Shown here: positions 32,167 through 32,776 of the stretch, piece after piece
Position numbering within the stretch: position 1 is the first letter of the stretch
Layout of the letters: every line of letters begins with the position of its first letter
Assembly (NCBI GenBank): GCA_022821495.1
Contig: JAJEDN010000125.1
Coordinates: 1-32,776, forward strand
Source of the DNA: Candidatus Poribacteria bacterium
Lineage (GTDB): Bacteria > Poribacteria > WGA-4E > WGA-3G
Length of the DNA: 32,776 bases
Direction: 5' to 3'
Notes under the pieces: model-generated
Seen by the model: only the letters and a program-made list of their open reading frames with translations
What the model was told of the DNA's origin: nothing
Databases searched by the model: none
Translations under genes and position numbers: made by a program

Positions 32167-32776
32167 TTAGTGTTGCTCCACAACGGGATCACAGGCAGCC
32201 CGTAAAATGTTGATCGCAGCGTTGATGTCTCTATCGTGGTCTGAACCACATTCAGGGCATATCCACCGCCTATCTGAAAGTGAAAGATTTTCGTTATGAT
32301 GCCCACAATCCGAACACGGCTTTGTCGTTGCCGTCCATTGACCGACTTGACGCAAATCACGATTATGTTTGAAACACTTGTATGCCAAAATCTCGACAAA
32401 ACTTCCGAAGGCAAGGTCGGAGACTTTCCGACCCCAAAGGCGTTTCATGCCATCAAGGTTCAGCGTCTCGGTCGCGATAATGCCAAACCTGCGGCAGAAG
32501 TCGGTCGCAAGTTTGAAATGCCAATCTCTGCGTTGGTTGCTGATATGCCGGTAAAGTCTTGCGAGGTCTCGGATCGCACGCCACCAATTGTTAGAACCTT
32601 TGACTTTACGAGAAACGCTTCTGTTGAGTTTGCGAAGTTCGGTCAAGGAGTGTTTCAAGAACTCTGGCGATTGTATCTTCTCACCCGTGCTGAGGGTCAA
32701 ATACGTCTCCATACCGAAGTCTGCACCTACACTTTCACCCGTAGCGGGCAGAACTTCTTTAGACACATCATCTGTC
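32167..32776 (-). CDS. tnpB: IS200/IS605-type TnpB (OrfB), N-terminus outside window
   Basis: The frame enters from the right edge and ends at TAG 32167-32169; 202 C-terminal residues are visible. RuvC parts are GADFGMETYLT (first Asp), ATETLNLDGMKRLWGRKVSD (Glu) and the last Asp in DHDRDINAA. The zinc ribbon is complete: CSDCGHH ... CPECGSD. No frameshift is present in the visible part, so the nuclease may be active. It is homologous to the left-edge TnpB but different at many positions, so these are two diverged elements, not recent copies. Confidence 0.92.
   Translation of the reverse strand, partial: TDDVSKEVLPATGESVGADFGMETYLTLSTGEKIQSPEFLKHSLTELRKLNRSVSRKVKGSNNWWRAIRDLARLYRHISNQRRDWHFKLATDFCRRFGIIATETLNLDGMKRLWGRKVSDLAFGSFVEILAYKCFKHNRDLRQVGQWTATTKPCSDCGHHNENLSLSDRRWICPECGSDHDRDINAAINILRAACDPVVEQH

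Noticed and set aside
1..32776. Composite transposon bounded by the two tnpB elements
   Set aside because: The two TnpB proteins are strongly diverged, the elements are about 31 kb apart, and the genes between include housekeeping functions (ftsY, tkt).

Overview
The window reads as a chromosomal segment of an uncultured Gram-negative-type bacterium: it has signal peptides and lipoproteins, a membrane-anchored c-type cytochrome, an FtsY receptor and sigma70-like promoters. The gene mix (LamG-domain secreted protein, sugar isomerase/cupin/aldo-keto reductase/SDR runs, a protease fused to TPRs, YIP1 remnants, IS200/IS605-type tnpB genes) resembles what I associate with Candidatus Poribacteria and related marine lineages. 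That taxonomic guess is inference; no rRNA or tRNA gene is visible.

Layout. 1-1702: a tnpB gene running off the left edge, abutting two decayed YIP1-family membrane protein genes. 1900-7325 (minus strand): a thioredoxin-like gene interrupted by one in-frame UGA exactly in the redox motif and followed by a SECIS-like hairpin (probable selenoprotein), coupled to a membrane c-type cytochrome; then a transketolase, a very acidic TPR protein and a secreted LamG protein. 7535-12652 (plus): a bactofilin-like membrane protein and a BatA-like VWA protein, then four carbohydrate-type enzymes (TIM-barrel isomerase, cupin, aldo-keto reductase, SDR). 12642-17795 (minus): an unrecognised 454-residue protein carrying a G/C-rich dispersed repeat inside its coding sequence, a glycerophosphodiester phosphodiesterase, an HNH endonuclease with its small partner, two tandem epimerase-like proteins and a HIT protein. 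18113-20232 (plus): a lipoprotein translationally coupled to an HtrA-like protease with seven TPRs. 20233-21929: a gene-poor stretch with a coding remnant, then a D-2-hydroxyacid dehydrogenase broken by one amber codon. 22064-28733: a small coiled-coil/TM protein, an XPB-type helicase with its Bax1/DUF790 nuclease partner, a TPR lipoprotein, a homoserine-kinase-like phosphotransferase and an ABC-F ATPase. 29010-31749: a MarR regulator with an extra ferritin-like C-terminal domain behind a consensus promoter and two palindromes, an ECF sigma factor, a nested inverted repeat and FtsY. 32027-32776: a second, diverged tnpB gene with a hairpin-bearing right end that may encode an omega RNA.

The points most worth following are the putative selenoprotein and its cytochrome partner, the MarR-ferritin-like fusion with its palindromic operators, the in-frame repeat insertion in the 12642-14006 gene, and the XPB-Bax1 pair. 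Several promoters match sigma70 consensus closely, so ordinary housekeeping transcription is expected for most units.
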